From the NCBI GenBank assembly GCA_024509875.1, contig JAMPIV010000585.1, positions 682,001-746,000 of the forward strand: a DNA stretch of 64,000 nt, in the 5' to 3' direction. This document shows, in pieces, positions 1 through 11,539 of the stretch. The position numbers were made by a program, and so were the translations under genes. This stretch comes from Oreohelix idahoensis. Taxonomy: Eukaryota > Mollusca > Gastropoda > Stylommatophora > Oreohelicidae. Position 1 is the stretch's first letter; every line of letters begins with the position of its first letter. Below the pieces are notes generated by a model. It was not told the DNA's origin, did not search any database, and saw nothing but the letters and a program-made list of their open reading frames with translations.

Positions 1-25
1 ACGACTAAGTAAGTAAGTAAGACTT
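1..25 (+). repeat. (TAAG)n tail of a LINE that begins outside the window
   Basis: The window opens with ACGACTAAG followed by TAAG repeats. The same ending closes LINE copies at 16718, 19350, 29612 and 39940, where it follows a GGTAGAAGGGGAAC-like stretch. This is therefore the 3' tail of a copy whose body lies to the left. Confidence 0.6.
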
Positions 26-59
26 AGGACACCATGTCGTAATTACAGTATAACCCATC

Positions 60-395
60 AAGTGTTGAACGGTGTACTTTATAAACAAAATGTGCGCTGC
101 ATGGAAGATGATCGCATCCCGAAAGATATCTTCTACGGTAACTGGCAGATGGCAAAAGAACAGCTGTGGGACCGCTGGTGACGCCGGCGTTATATACCAC
201 AGTTTTGGTCTTCATTGTCATTTGGGCGTTCCCCCAAACACGCGCTGTGAGTTGAGCAAAGTTGGCAGCAGCTTTGCCAGTGCGGCGGTCAATTTCTGTG
301 TACAGAGAAAGTTTGTCCTTGATGGTAGACCACAGGAATGTGACGTGGTGCATGTTTCAAGAGCAAGGCAAAGAAGATCCCGAAGAGGGTTGGAG
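60..395. mobile_element. Rearranged fragment of an APE-type LINE, two pieces in opposite orientation
   Basis: Positions 85-170 on the plus strand encode a late LINE segment (MEDDRIPKDIFYG). Positions 172-353 on the minus strand encode an earlier segment of the same protein (HHVTFLWSTIKDKLSL). Both match the intact stretch at 11540-12290, where the two parts lie in normal order on one strand. The pieces have therefore been inverted relative to each other. Neither can encode a working protein. Confidence 0.7.
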
Positions 396-397
396 CA

Positions 398-735
398 CTG
401 TTAAGTTATTTTATATTCATAGAGGCGGAGTTAAATGTTTGAGATCCTCACATGCACGTATAGTATTTTGTAGACGTATATTTGAGCGCATCTAGGATAA
501 TTGTATATTATATTATTTGAGTATGACTGGGCACCATTATTAAACGGGTATGGCGCGGTATGTCGCGGTGATTTGTTGCTATACGGGCAACGTACTTGAG
601 GCAGATCCAGATATCCTCCGTCTTGTATAGACGTGAATTTTTCGTGTGCTTGTCCTTAGGCTAGGAAAGACACGGTTATAAAGAAATTATAATCATCTGA
701 TAGATGAAGATGATATTCTTGATGAGCAATATATA
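398..735 (+). repeat. Dispersed repeat R1, copy 1
   Basis: About 330 bp here match 13010-13335 with scattered substitutions. The match runs from CTGTTAAGTTATTTTATATT through the conserved core with ATTAAACGGGTATGG and ends near AAGATGATATT. No ORF spans either copy. It lies just downstream of a LINE piece in both places, so it could be 3' untranslated sequence of that LINE or an LTR fragment. The family is not recognised. Confidence 0.7.
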
Positions 736-1044
736 TGCCATATAAGCAATATATATGTTGCGAACATTAAGTTTAGTGGGATATTGTATCTCCACTAATG
801 TCGCGGGGTTCTTTACTGAAATGTTATGTCAAGAAGGTGGTGTGAATTTTCCCGTGTTGTGCTTGTGAATGTTCTGTGGGGTTTCTCTGTGTTTGTCTTG
901 ACTTGATGGTGTGTTAGGAGGTGTTCTGTGAAATTAGGCACTGCCCACAATACTACAGACTGTACAACACATCTGGAACACCACATTCAGATAAAATGTC
1001 CTCGGACGCCTGGCATAGACGACTTTTACAGATTTATTCACGTA
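736..1044. other. Unassigned sequence
   Basis: I see no credible coding region, RNA gene or repeat here. The short plus-strand ORF at 921-1124 runs into LINE 3' sequence and has no protein-like features. Confidence 0.5.
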
Positions 1045-1895
1045 ATACATTTTCTTCTTCTTTGATCCTTAGCCGCCGACCGTCAAAGCAGTCAGTGGCC
1101 ATCACGCCTAGTGGCGTCTTGTAGGGCAACAACAAATTGATTTCACTTTGCTCGGTCGGCGGCCATCCTTCGGACAGTGCCCTAACTCTGGTTCATTCTT
1201 TGCATCTCAGCCTCCACAGTCCTCCGCCAGGTTGTTTTTGGTCGGCCTCTCTTTAGTTTTCCTTCAGGGGTCCAAAGCATAGCTGTTCTTGTGATGGCAT
1301 CGGGGTCTCTTCTGAGGACATGGCCAACCCAGCTCCAGCGTCTGCCAGCTATGATGGTGTGCATGTCCTCTTGCTTGCTTCGAGTAAGCAGATCTTGGTT
1401 GGTGATGGTATTCGGCCAAAAGATTCGGTGAATTTTTCTTAGGCATGTTGTGTGTCCCCTGACTGTAAAAAGAGGACAATTTCGACATTTCCTTCTCTGT
1501 AACTCTCCAGCATTCCGCACCCTAGAGAAGCACAGAAAGCACACAGCTCTGATATAATCTTAATTTTGTGCTTGTGCTGTATTGGGAGGACTTCCAGATG
1601 TTGTTTAGGCTAAAGAAGGCTGTTCTTGCCTTATTCATTCTGATGTTGATGTCTTTGCCTGCCCCGCCGTTCTGCCGTGACCTGTCTTAGTTTACCTGTC
1701 TCGTACATTGTCCTGACATTCCAAAAACCTATTCTTGTATCCTGTTTTGCGGTCAGGACATCCGTTTTCATGTCAGTGGCTTCCTTTCGGCTTTCACCAC
1801 TGACAGTCATACGAGCCACAGACTCCGAATGTCCATCCCGCAGCAAAGTTTGTTCATTTATTATTGTTTCCGTAACTTTTTTTTTTGTTTTGGGG
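1045..1895 (-). mobile_element. Internally deleted LINE of the (GAA)n-tail family
   Basis: Read on the minus strand, the left part (1060-1645) is the 3' end of the LINE ORF, with TITNQDLLTRSKQEDMHTII and RKRGRPKTTWRRTVEAEMQR-type motifs. It is followed by the GAAGAAG tail near 1060. The right part (1665-1890) is the 5' part of the same LINE (ESRKEATDMKTDVLTAKQDT, then GFWNVRT, the start of the endonuclease). The two meet near 1645, so most of the endonuclease and all the reverse transcriptase core are missing. It is a dead, short derivative of the family seen at 2265-4902. Confidence 0.75.
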
Positions 1896-2264
1896 CCGAA
1901 TACCATCACTAACCAAGATCTGCTTACTCGTAGCAAGCAAGAGGACATGCACACCATCATAGCTGGCAGACGCTGGAACTGGGTTAGTCATGTCCTCAGA
2001 AGAGACCCCGATGCCATCACAAGAACAGCTATGCTTTGGACCCCTGAAGGAAAACGAAAAAGAGGCCGACCAAAAACAACCTGGCGGAGGACTGTGGAGG
2101 CTGAGATGCAAAGAATGAACCAGAGTTGGGGCACTGTACGAAGGATGGCCACCGACCGAGCAAAGTGGAATCAATTTGTTGTTGCCCTACAAGACGCCAC
2201 TAGGTGTGATGGCCACTGACTGCTTTGACGGTCGGCGGCTAAGAATCAAAGAAGAAGAAGAAGA
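1896..2264 (+). mobile_element. LINE 3' end in inverted orientation
   Basis: This plus-strand segment encodes the C-terminal LINE region (ITNQDLLTRSKQEDMHT through NQSWGTVRRMATDRAKWNQF) to a stop at 2217-2219, then the tail with GGTCGGCGGCTAAG and GAAGAAGAAG. It carries almost exactly the 3' part missing from the minus-strand LINE beginning at 2265. A local inversion of that LINE's own 3' end therefore explains it better than an unrelated insertion. Confidence 0.7.
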
Positions 2265-3785
2265 TGTTGTGTGAAAAGAGGACAATTTCGACATTTCCTT
2301 CTCTGTAACTCTCCAGCATTCCGCACCATAGAGAAGCACATAAAGCACACAACTCTGATATAATCTTAATTTTGTGCTTGTGCTGTATTGAGAGGACTTC
2401 CAGATGTTGTTTAGGCTAAAAAAGGCTGTTCTTGCCTTGATGTTGATGTCTTTGCCTGCCCCGCCATCTGGTGTTACTATGCACCCTAGGTATGTGAAGG
2501 TGTCTGTCTGTACCAGTTGCTGATTCCTTACTGATATGGGCTCAGGGTTGCTCACATTGAGCGTCATGACCTCTGACTTCTTTAAATTGATGTTCAAGCC
2601 CACCTGCTGGCTAACCTTATTAAGTCTATCCGTTTTTTCCTGGATGTGTTGATGTGAATGTGCTAGTAGTGCAATGTCATCTGCATATTCCAGATCTTCC
2701 GATGTAGAAAATGTAGTCCATCTTATTCCTCCTGGACTGCCCTCTGTTGTCTGGCGCATCACCCAATCTATGACTGTTAAAAATAGAGTGGTTGATAAGG
2801 AGCATCCTTGTCGTACTCCTGTCTTCACCTCGAAGGTTAGGTTGCTCTGCCCAACACTACATGTAAAGTTGGCATAGAGGCTTTTTATGATTGACACTAT
2901 GCAGCTTGAAATTCCATAAGCCCTCCGTATTTCCCATAAACTGTCCCTATGTATGCTGTCAAAAGCCTTTTCAAAATCAACGAAATTAATGTACAGCTGT
3001 CTTTGCCATTCTGAGCACTGCTCTATAGTGTTCCTGAGAGTGAATATATGATCTACACATCTTCTGTTCTTTCTAAATCCTGCTTGTTCTTTCCTCAGTT
3101 TGTGGTCTACTGCTTTTGAAATTCTCTGTATAATTATCCTGCCTAGTATTTTGCTGGGAACTGAGAGAAGAGTGATTCCTCTCCAATTATTGCAGTCTGC
3201 AAGATCTCCCTTCTTGGGCAATTTGAAAATTATTCCTTTGTTCCACTCTGATGGTGCTGTCCCCGTTTTCCAGACTTGTGCAAAGAGTGGTTCTAATAGT
3301 TCTGCTGCTAGCTCAGGGTCTGTCTTAAATAGCTCTGCATTTAAGTTATCATGGCCATGAGCTTTTCCGTTCTTTAACCCTTTGATTGCTGTGATGGTTT
3401 CTTCTTTTCGTGGAATGTCTGTATTTACATCTAGATCGTTTTCATCCTCAAGAACATTCAATTGTGTCTCTGGTGGTTCCTTGTTCAGAGTTTCTCTGAA
3501 GTGCTCTGCCCATCTTGTTTCCTGTCCCTCTGCTGTCGTGATGAGATTTTCTTGCTTATCTCTTACTAATGTAATATTGTTTGCACCTCGTTTTCCGCTG
3601 ATGAATTTAGTTATTTTGTATACTGTGCTTTGTTCATTTCTCAGTGCTGCCTCTTCTGCCTGTCTTGCAAGATCGTCTAGGAAATTCCTTTTGTTGGCTC
3701 GGGTTAGGCGTTTAACTTCCTTGTCCAGCTGACTGTACTGTTCGCTATATAGTTGCTTTAACCTGGGGGACTTCGCTTCTGTTTT
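2265..3785 (-). pseudogene. LINE reverse transcriptase domain, (GAA)n-tail family
   Basis: This minus-strand frame encodes the reverse transcriptase of an APE-type non-LTR retrotransposon, which copies element RNA into DNA at a nicked target. In order I see an entry segment (GRIIIQRISKAVD), FVDFEKAFDSIHRDSLW with the first catalytic Asp, GVRQGCSLS, LEYADDIALL with the catalytic YADD box, and the downstream TYLGCIVT and LYGAECW motifs. The frame appears open upstream to about 3760, although the first ATG- or TTG-type start is at 3461. The endonuclease follows in another frame from 3786, so the original single ORF is broken. The native 3' end is replaced by inverted sequence at 1896-2264. Confidence 0.85.
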
Positions 3786-4902
3786 CTATCTTTTCATTCC
3801 CTTTCTCAGTGTTATGGTGTTTAATGTTTCTGGTGTTATCCAGTCTTGCTTCTTCCTTTCCTGGAATCCCAAGCATGATTTGCTGCTTTCCTTATATATT
3901 ATTGAAATGGTGTTGAATTTCTGGTCTATGTCATCAGTCAATGTCTTTTCCTGACTTTTGGCAAATTGATATCGTTTCTTTATGTCAGCCGCAAAAGCTT
4001 TTCTGGTAAGGGGGTCCTTCAATTTGCTGATGTCAAACCTTTTCTGTGTAGTTACAGTTGGTCCAGCCCTTCTTAGTTTCACTTTCAGTTTTGCTACTAC
4101 TAAATGGTGATCACTTCCCACATCTGCACCTCTTCTTACCTTCACATCTTGTAATGCATGTCTCCATCTACCGTTAATCATGATGTGGTCTATCTGGTTT
4201 CTGTCCTGACCATTTGGTGATTCCCATGTTAATTTGTGAATTTCTTTATGAGGAAAAAGTGTTCCTCCAATGACCAGGTTGTTAATACTACAGAAACTTA
4301 TTAATTTATCCCCATTTTCGTTTGCTATTCCGCTGCCGTATTTCCCCATTACTCTTTCATTATATGTATTGTGTGTACCAGCTTTCGCATTGAGGTCTCC
4401 CATTACTATAACAAGATCATATCTAGGTGTGCCTATTGGTGAATCTACCTCTCAATCTTAATCTTATCAGTCTGTTGTTGATGGGTTTCCATTCCAGTAA
4501 TGTCCTTTCTATTCCTTTCTGTAGAATAATGGCTACACCTTCATTGTGCTGTCCATCCTCTCTTCCAGAGTAAAGTACTGTTTCTCCTGTTGCTGTTTTA
4601 ACTTTTCCTGCACCTGTCCATCTGCTCTCGCTTATCCCTAGAATGTGTAACCTATAGTTTCTCATTTCTGCCGTGACCTGTTTTAGTTTACCCGTCTCAT
4701 TCATTGTCCTGACATTCCAAAATCCTATTCTTGTATCATGTTTTGCGGTCAGGACGTTCGTTCTCATGTCAGTGGCTTCCTTTCGGCTTTCACCACTGAC
4801 AGTCATACGAGCCTCAGACTCCGGATGAGCGTCCCGCAGCAAAGTTTGTTTATTCGTTGTTGTTTCCGTAACTTCAATTATTTTTTTTACATTGACATAC
4901 AT
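3786..4902 (-). pseudogene. LINE AP-type endonuclease domain
   Basis: Two minus-strand frames (4902-4423, then 4403-3786) encode an exonuclease-endonuclease-phosphatase fold that nicks target DNA. Visible motifs are TRIGFWNVRT at the start, SESRWTGAG with the metal-binding Glu region, MGDLNAKAG, and GSDHHLVV with the catalytic Asp-His pair. The frame changes between 4423 and 4403 and again near 3785, so the copy is inactive. Such ORFs are often auto-annotated as 'craniofacial development protein 2-like', which is a misnomer for this endonuclease. Confidence 0.85.
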
Positions 4903-5110
4903 TTTATTTTCAGCCCTATGCTAAAACCCCCAACCTGGAGGACCAGGGTGTCTGCTTTATTCTGACCCCTGCCCGCGCAAACCTGTCCAGCTTGGTAGAA
5001 CCTTCCAGGAGTAAAACTCCCGCTGGCATAGCTCTGGGGATAATCAGGGTACGCAAGCCGCCATACCTCGACAAGGTATTGACACCGGTGATGGCAGACG
5101 TAATACATGA
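4903..5110 (-). mobile_element. Probable 5' untranslated region of the LINE at 2265-4902
   Basis: The sequence is contiguous with the endonuclease start. It reads on the minus strand as a GC-richer leader, with overlapping short frames such as LLLEGSTKLDRFARAG and no domain. I infer that it belongs to the LINE from its position and base composition. The 5' boundary is not fixed. Confidence 0.4.
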
Positions 5111-5704
5111 AATTCCGTTATACGACACATTCCAAAACAGATTACAATATATATGTCAATGTTAGCCAAAATGAACACTTGGCCCTTCAAAAATCCTGCT
5201 AATGACTTCTAGTATGAAATGTAATGAATTTAGTGCAGATAGCACATGTAAGTCTGTCACTGACTTGTAAGTAACGAATTGGCTAGCTGAGCCTCTGTTC
5301 ACGGGCGTATACGCTTCTCACGTTGAGATATACAAAATCAATAATTAATCCACATACATGAACAGAATGGCACGAGCCACACACATACACCCCCAGAGGG
5401 CAAAAACGCCTCTAGTTCGCTCAAAAGCGAAAATCACACTGACTGTCCCTTTGTTCTACTAACGTCGTCAAAAAAGATACACGATCGTTGGGAACAGTCG
5501 TTAACTCACGACTTCGTGAGCTGTCATGTCGTTACTGGTTATGAATACTACTATCAGCCCTTCTCGTTTGTGTTAAAACATCAACAATCATCATCAACAA
5601 TCGTATATGAACACGTATTCATAGTTGAGAGGGTGTTTCGAGGTGCAAAAACTGCAATACCAAAATAACCAAAATTTCGAAGCTACTTCATATCGCAAAA
5701 CAGT
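5111..5704. other. Unassigned sequence
   Basis: No supported coding region or RNA gene is visible. A short CATCAACAATCATCATCAACAA stretch lies near 5579. Confidence 0.5.
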
Positions 5705-5886
5705 CCAGTTTGGTCATACTGTCTTGACCACTTAAACATTGTTACCGAGCTCCATTGTCATCACCATAAGCCAAAGTAACGGCCCACATCATATTCGCGT
5801 TATCAAGAAATAAGTCGGCCACATATGGTAAGCCCGACAGCCCTGAAAACATCATTGTCAATTCAGAAAAGAAAATACATTGGTAA
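5705..5886 (+). repeat. Dispersed repeat R2, copy 1
   Basis: About 180 bp match 14647-14828 with only a few substitutions, starting at CAGTTTGGTCATACTGTC and ending near GAAAATACATTGGTAACA. The sequences on either side differ, so the repeat boundaries are sharp. No coding function is visible. It could be part of an LTR or a non-autonomous element. Confidence 0.75.
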
Positions 5887-6169
5887 CAGCTTGGTGGCAA
5901 GTGGGGAGAATATTTTTCGAGTAAAGATGCTACAAATCCCAGAACGTTTGTTTCAAGATACGGCGACTATTGCGACAAGAATTTACCATCAACGACACCG
6001 TTGTGTGGAGGTTTGCTGTTTAACGGTCGACCTCTCTGACCTCTGCGTGGTCAACCTGTACATCTTATCAAGCCATATTGTGAGGGTCAACGATGGATCG
6101 TAGTACGGATAGTCGTTTGCTCACCATGCAGCGCCCAATACCTATCGACATTGCGTTCGCGAAGACCGG

Positions 6170-6975
6170 GATTTTTTTCAGATAAGTGGCTAATTGTTTT
6201 TGTGCACCTTGTCACTGCTGCATGTTTTGGTCGAGCCTTTCTTTTATTATGTCCACATTTAATGTAAATGTTCTATGTTCTTTGTGCCATGCGGGAAGGT
6301 TAGGCGGAGACCTACGTGGGATTCATCCCAGCTTCACACCATGACCCACGTTAGGCGTTTTTTAGGGACTTTTGCAGATTTTCCACAGTGAAAATTCCGG
6401 CTTATATTTGCCGAAGGATTTCGGTCCACTGTGCTTGGTTGTCTGTGACACCTTAGTGTTTAGACGTGACGTGCTGTTTTTATCGTTGTTAATGTGATTT
6501 TTTTTTCTGTGCTTTAGTTTATTGATTGACTTTGTTTGTAACTGTCATTCTCCACCTTACTGTCCTTGATTTATATACACATCTTTTATTTATACACTTC
6601 ACTGTTGCTTGTCTCGTATCTTTTTTCGCAGTGTCATTGCATATTTTGCAATATTTTTACTTTATTTCTACTTTATTACTTCTTTGATTCTGCGGACGTT
6701 TTCGTTTGTACTTTGGTATCTCGTCTTCTTATCAGTTGTTCTCAGTATCTTCATCATATATTGCCTGTCTTACATGCTCTATACATTTTTTTTTCGAATG
6801 CATAATTTATTGATTGATAATTACTTATATTGAAATATTAACATTCCTGAAATTAAGAGGAATTTGAACATAGGTTCGGTGGGCAAGAACTTGTCACACA
6901 TTAATTAGGTGATACTTTTAATTTATTAAACAAATATTTGACTAAGTGAATTAGCAACTCTTAAACTTGGACAAG
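6170..6975 (+). other. Leader or LTR remnant upstream of the decayed gypsy gag
   Basis: This AT-rich noncoding stretch directly precedes the gag start at 6976. By analogy with the element at 45937-54978, which has a long leader between LTR and gag, it may hold the old 5' LTR and leader. I could not find a matching direct repeat after 11142, so the assignment is positional only. Confidence 0.3.
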
Positions 6976-7667
6976 ATGTCTACATTGGACTATTTTATCA
7001 AGCAAGGTAAGGCGCTTGGAATGGACTCTGATGAGTTAAAGCGATTCGCAACCTCTGAATATGTGAAAGCCCAGGACGCAGAAGACAGAAAACTTCAGAT
7101 GGAATCTGAAAAACATAAACAACAGATGGACGCTGAAACACAAATACAGAAAATGCAAATGGAAGTTACTGAAAACGAAAATCGTAGACTTTACGAACAG
7201 AAATTATTATCTTTAGAACTTGAGAGGATCAAGTTAATGAATTGGAATAATGCACAAAATGCTGTTGAAACTCAAGCAGCTACGCACAAGAACCATTCTG
7301 GTTCTTACAAGATCAGGTTGCCTACATTTAAGTCTAATTCCGACGATATCGTATTCTTTCTAAATAGATTGGAAGCCATTTGTGTGTCTCAAAAGATAGA
7401 TAAATCAGAATATTGTACACGACTTATGGAACTTCTCACAGGAGAAGCTTTAACAGCAGTTTGTTTGGTGGAAGGACCTAGCAAAAATGACTACAAAACT
7501 ATCAGGAGTATTTTACTTAAAAAATATCAACTGGACGAAGATGGTTATAGTCTTCGTTTTAAAAGCTTACTGCCAGATAATGGTAAGGACTTCTCTGGTT
7601 TCATTGCAACTGTACGTCTTACTTTTTCTCGCTGGGTTGAACTTTCAGGAATAGAGCACACATATGA
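6976..7667 (+). pseudogene. Gag of a decayed Ty3/gypsy element, part 1
   Basis: The ATG at 6976 opens a frame (MSTLDYFIKQGKALG) colinear with the gag start of the intact element at 48290 (MLTIDHFVKIGREYG). A Gln/Glu/Lys-rich coiled coil occupies roughly residues 35-85. It is followed by a capsid-like region with LPTFKSNSDDIVFFLNRLE, LTGEAL, LKKYQLDE and FSRWVEL, all with equivalents in the intact copy. Homology stops after HTYE near 7667, where a foreign repeat begins. Gag would form the particle that packages element RNA. This copy cannot do so in one frame. Confidence 0.85.
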
Positions 7668-8536
7668 ACGAACGAACCAACGAACTTTATTTTCAAAAGG
7701 TTCAGAATTGGGCACACAGGCCCGTCTGACATTCTGCCCTTCCTCTCTCTTTCATCATGTATACTGTATCCTTTCATCCTCACATTTACTTTAAGCATTA
7801 TTTAAGGCATTTATCATTATAAAAGTAATATAACATCATACATTTGCAATAATCATTATAATTAAATTATGTTTTTAAAATAAATTAAAGAAAAAAAAAA
7901 GAAAAATAAAGAATTAAAAAAAAATTCAAAAAATGAAAAAATTAATGAAATGAAAAAAAAAAAACAAACAACAAGACTGATAAAAATCGAATTCCTCATA
8001 TAGTAAATTAGTGATTTGAGACATATTCAGAGGTGTTAACTCGTAAAAATTTCAAACGGTCTGCTACTAAATGACTAGGGACTCGGTGTTTTTTCCAGTG
8101 CACGCGAAAGACTTTACGAGAGGTGAGCAGCTTTGAGTTTCATAGCAGATACTGCTGCAATGAGTGCAATGATACTAGGTTCATCAGGATGAGGTGGGGT
8201 AAACAGTTACTTTCCTCGCTGTCTTTGCAGTCCCAAACTCAAGACCAGAATCAGACTAGATAGATAGTTAGATAGACATATACAAAAGCAACTAATTTGC
8301 CAAGGGTTGAAAATCGGGCACAGTCCCCTCTTGCATTCTTCCTTCTCCTAGCTCATCATTTGTTACTGTTACTCAAACATTCTCCAGCATACTTAAAGTA
8401 TTAATTTAAGGGCAACACACCATTACAAGGTAATATAACAACATTCATTAACAGTACCTGATCACAAAATTAAGAATAAGTATATTGTAATGAAAAACTA
8501 GATCATCAAAGCCTCCATACAGTATATTAGATAAAA
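7668..8536. mobile_element. Repeat insertion inside gypsy gag
   Basis: About 870 bp separate two halves of the gag homology. The insert starts with CGAACGAACCAACGAAC and a stretch with GGGCACACAGGCCCGTCTGA. A closely related stretch recurs at 19123-19230 and a more diverged one at 8285-8440, so the insert may contain two related units. Short similar words at the edges (TATGA at 7663, TACGA at 8539) may be a target duplication. An A-rich tract lies at 7880-7975. The family is not recognised. Confidence 0.65.
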
Positions 8537-9050
8537 GTACGAGGCCCTTATGGACTTGATGCTCAGTGATAAAGTGTTGTCCTCAGTCAACCCATTATTT
8601 CTCTCCTTCCTGCTAACCTGACTATTACAGAGGAATTCGGTCGTCAATTTCTTACCGCACATCCAAACATGGTTGTTAGCAACTCTAACATCAGGGAAGC
8701 ATTACCAGTAGCATCAGCTATGTCTTACAATAATAACTTGCGACCTAGGTCACAAAGCATTGATCGTAATTTTGGTAGGGGAAATTACCGGAAATACAGA
8801 TCTCACCAAGGGAATCAATTCCGTAGCAATTCTCCTGCTCCAAGGGACTGGAGACAATTCAATGGACCACAACATTTTAGGAAAAACAATTCAGGAAATA
8901 GTAGACGTGATAACCACGCTAATAACACTAGTCAACAAATTTTCAAAAGTTATTTGTACCAGAAATTAAATATACCATTTCTTACTGATTTTGACATGCT
9001 GATTTCAAATATCATAATGAAATTCACCAATTGGCTCTGGTTTTTTTTTT
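8537..9050 (+). pseudogene. Gag of the decayed gypsy element, part 2
   Basis: Homology to the intact gag resumes with LMDLMLSDKVLSSV near 8540 and continues from 8669 with SNIREALPVASAMSYNNN, matching SSLREPLPVASNMAYNHN in the copy at 48290. The frame is broken between these parts. An Asn/Arg/Ser-rich tail with RSQSID and RNFGRGNYRKYR follows. This basic low-complexity tail stands where a zinc knuckle would lie in many gypsy Gags, and no CX2CX4HX4C knuckle is visible. Confidence 0.75.
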
Positions 9051-9499
9051 AATGATGAATTTACATTACAGTAAACAGAGTTTCCCAATACAGAAACTAG
9101 CATTTATTTTAATTCGATCTCGCTGATAGAGGTAGATCTTTTCCAAATCATGATAAAAATCTCTTCGACATGCTATCTGATATTTCAACAAAATGATAGA
9201 GAAAATCACATTATATTTAAAGTTCAATGTTTCAGGGTGACAATAGTACTGTCATTATACAATGCGCTGCTTCTTGCTTATTTTGATTTTGATCGTGCAT
9301 AATCATCAGGGTGCACGACTCTATTTTCAGCCTGAAGCGGTTACTGACGTAACTCCACTTGAGTTGCGGTCATCCTCTCTCGACCCTTCCAGCCTTATCT
9401 CTCAGAAAATGGAACATGTTGCGGGTTCTCTTACTCTACACAAGGAGATTTGTCTAACAACCATTGTAATTCAAGGTACTTTAAGGGTTTGCAAGAAAA

Positions 9500-9750
9500 T
9501 TTCCAGCCAGACAGTCACTTAAATGCTAGCCATGCTGCCTTTTTCTTGTGCTACAGGTAATGTCGTAAAAACTCGTGACGTTTGTGGCACAGTTTTTGAA
9601 ATTTGCGGACCAACTGCCATTGTACCACATTGCCATTCCATTTTTTAGCTTCACTCGGGGTCTATAAATTTATGCATGCTCCCAAATCCTCATCTGTTTT
9701 CTCCATTGCCTTGACAAACCTTGTCGTCGGACAGATACACGGGTAATGTA
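9500..9750 (+). pseudogene. Protease remnant of the decayed gypsy element
   Basis: In broken frames, this stretch gives CGTVFEICGPTAIV and ALTNLVVGQIHG. They align in order with the protease region of the intact element (GGTIEFYPTAIIHV and KPIADLMVGRIHG). The catalytic Asp-Ser-Gly cannot be read in a clean frame here. Sequence between 9051 and 9500 is too decayed to assign. Confidence 0.55.
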
Positions 9751-10579
9751 CAAGGGGGCAACAGAAATGCTTGCTTGGTGTCGAACAAGTGCTGGGTTCA
9801 TCGACTTACTGCTTACACATTTACGACTATGGCGCAATCTTATCCCAAGATACATTCTGCTAATGTGGTGGGATATTGGGATACTAATAATACTGATGTT
9901 CATAATACCAATATTAGTGCTTCTTTGAGCCCAGGACAACATACTTCAGTTCGTCGCTGCTTAAACTATTGTTCTTCTTTTAGTACAATTAAGGAGGAAG
10001 ATCCCTCTGTATTGTCTGACGCACACGATAACTTTATTACCACGGTTGCATCTACATTCAGTCACGTTGTTTGCAACTGCTCTTGTGCATTGACTGTTGG
10101 TTTATTCGCCAAATGTACGGACTTAGTTCTTCGTGCATTTATATATATTGTGGGTATATTTACCTTTCTTATTGGGCCGGTTCGCTCGGTATCTTCTTGG
10201 TCCACGACTCTTTGTCGTACTTACTGCTTTACTTTTCAAATTCGACGCGTGTCCATATTTATTCATGTCTGTTTTTGCGTCTTTCATTGAACAGTATCCA
10301 GGCTAAGACATTAGTTCAACCTTTTAGAGAAATGCCGTTGTCAACTGAGTTTCCTTTCTCATACATGACGACTCAGATAGTCAGTTATCATTACACTCTT
10401 ATTTATTTTTCTTTTGACGTCGGTATAATTTGTATTTTCATGACTTTTTTGTATGTCATTTTGTACATTCAACTGATTATTTCGTACGGTTTCTTGTGCC
10501 TGTATTTATGCACCGTATTGTTCTCAGCACGTGTTACATATCACTCTGTTACCTTACGCGGACAATTCTGTCGTCCCAT
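9751..10579 (+). other. Decayed stretch between protease and RNase H remnants
   Basis: Several overlapping plus-strand ORFs exist here (for example 9721-10290 and 10071-10640), but I find no integrase HHCC, DDE or reverse transcriptase motifs. In a full element about 2.5 kb of integrase and reverse transcriptase would sit here, so most of it has been deleted or has decayed. Confidence 0.5.
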
Positions 10580-11142
10580 ATCGTTAATCGTTTCATTCCG
10601 AACTTGGCTACTATCACTGCTACCCTATCTCGTTTGTTAAAGAAAGGGTCGCCTAACATGGTTCAGTGGTCACAGGATTGCCAGGCCACTTTAGATAGGA
10701 TTAAGTTATTATTTTCCTCTGCTCCTTTCTTGCGGTTATCAAACAAAAATATTCCTTTCATCTTTCGCAGTGACGCCTTGTCGATGTGGATTGTTGCTTC
10801 GCTGATGCAAGATTATTCAGGAACACTGCACCCTGTACTATATACCTCCCGGATGTTAATGCAGCTGAACAACGCTATTCTATGGTGGACCGCGAGTTTT
10901 TGGCCATGGTCTGGTCAATATTCAAGTTACAGCGTTTTCTACTTGGCGCCAACTTTGTCGTCGAGTCGGACCAACGTGCACTTACTGCACTTAAGAGTAA
11001 GGACTTGAAAAACTCTACATCTGCACGGTACGCAATTGCCTTAGAGTCTTTTAATTTTACTGTGAAAGCCATCCGGGGTTCCGACAACGGGGTGGCTGAT
11101 CTATTGTCCCGTTGTCCACAAGAATCTTCTGAGATTCACTAA
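10580..11142 (+). pseudogene. Reverse transcriptase tail and RNase H of the decayed gypsy element
   Basis: NRFIPNLATITATLSRLLKK aligns with SRFIPNLSSITAVLSSLLKK of the intact copy. It is followed by PFLRLSNKNIPFIFRSDA, which has the first RNase H Asp. After a frame change come MVDREFLAMVWSIFKLQRFL, ESDQRALTAL and GVADLLSRC, the remaining RNase H core. The stop is at 11140-11142. Nothing like an integrase follows. That fits the unusual order of the intact relative, in which RNase H is the last domain. Confidence 0.8.
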
Positions 11143-11530
11143 TTGACACTCATACCACCATTTTGCTGCAACAGCACTTTTGTACTACTCGCTGTGATTG
11201 ATGTCAACACGTCCTACATTTCGTTTGATGAACTCGCTTACGTCTCATCTTCATGATCGAACTCGGAGTAACTTTTATTTAAACAATACTAACTGGCTTT
11301 TTATGACATTTTGTGCTATTACATTATTTTGCTTGTTCAGCACATTTCTGACTTCTTTTCACTAATTCACAGTGATTGACTTGATAGTTCATCACTGTAG
11401 ATATATATGACTATCCGCCATGACACTTTTCCGCGAGTGATTAATTAATGACATTTTCTTGTTAGGATGGAACAATGTGACACTTTTTCAGTATTTAGTT
11501 ATCAAACTTTTCTATAACCAAAGTTCTTCT
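11143..11530. other. Noncoding sequence between gypsy and LINE remnants
   Basis: This is AT-rich sequence without a supported feature. It may hold the 3' noncoding part and old 3' LTR of the decayed gypsy, but I found no partner repeat upstream. Confidence 0.35.
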
Positions 11531-11539
11531 CTATGCTTG

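Noticed and set aside
3786..4902. Craniofacial development protein 2-like host gene
   Set aside because: The motifs are those of a LINE AP endonuclease, contiguous with reverse transcriptase.
7668..7794. C-terminal extension of the decayed gag ORF
   Set aside because: After HTYE the frame runs into an inserted repeat that also occurs at 19123, so these residues are not gag.
9721..10640. Two 189-codon plus-strand ORFs between gypsy remnants
   Set aside because: They overlap in different frames, are rich in Phe/Cys/Tyr, and match no domain. They are best seen as chance frames in decayed element sequence.
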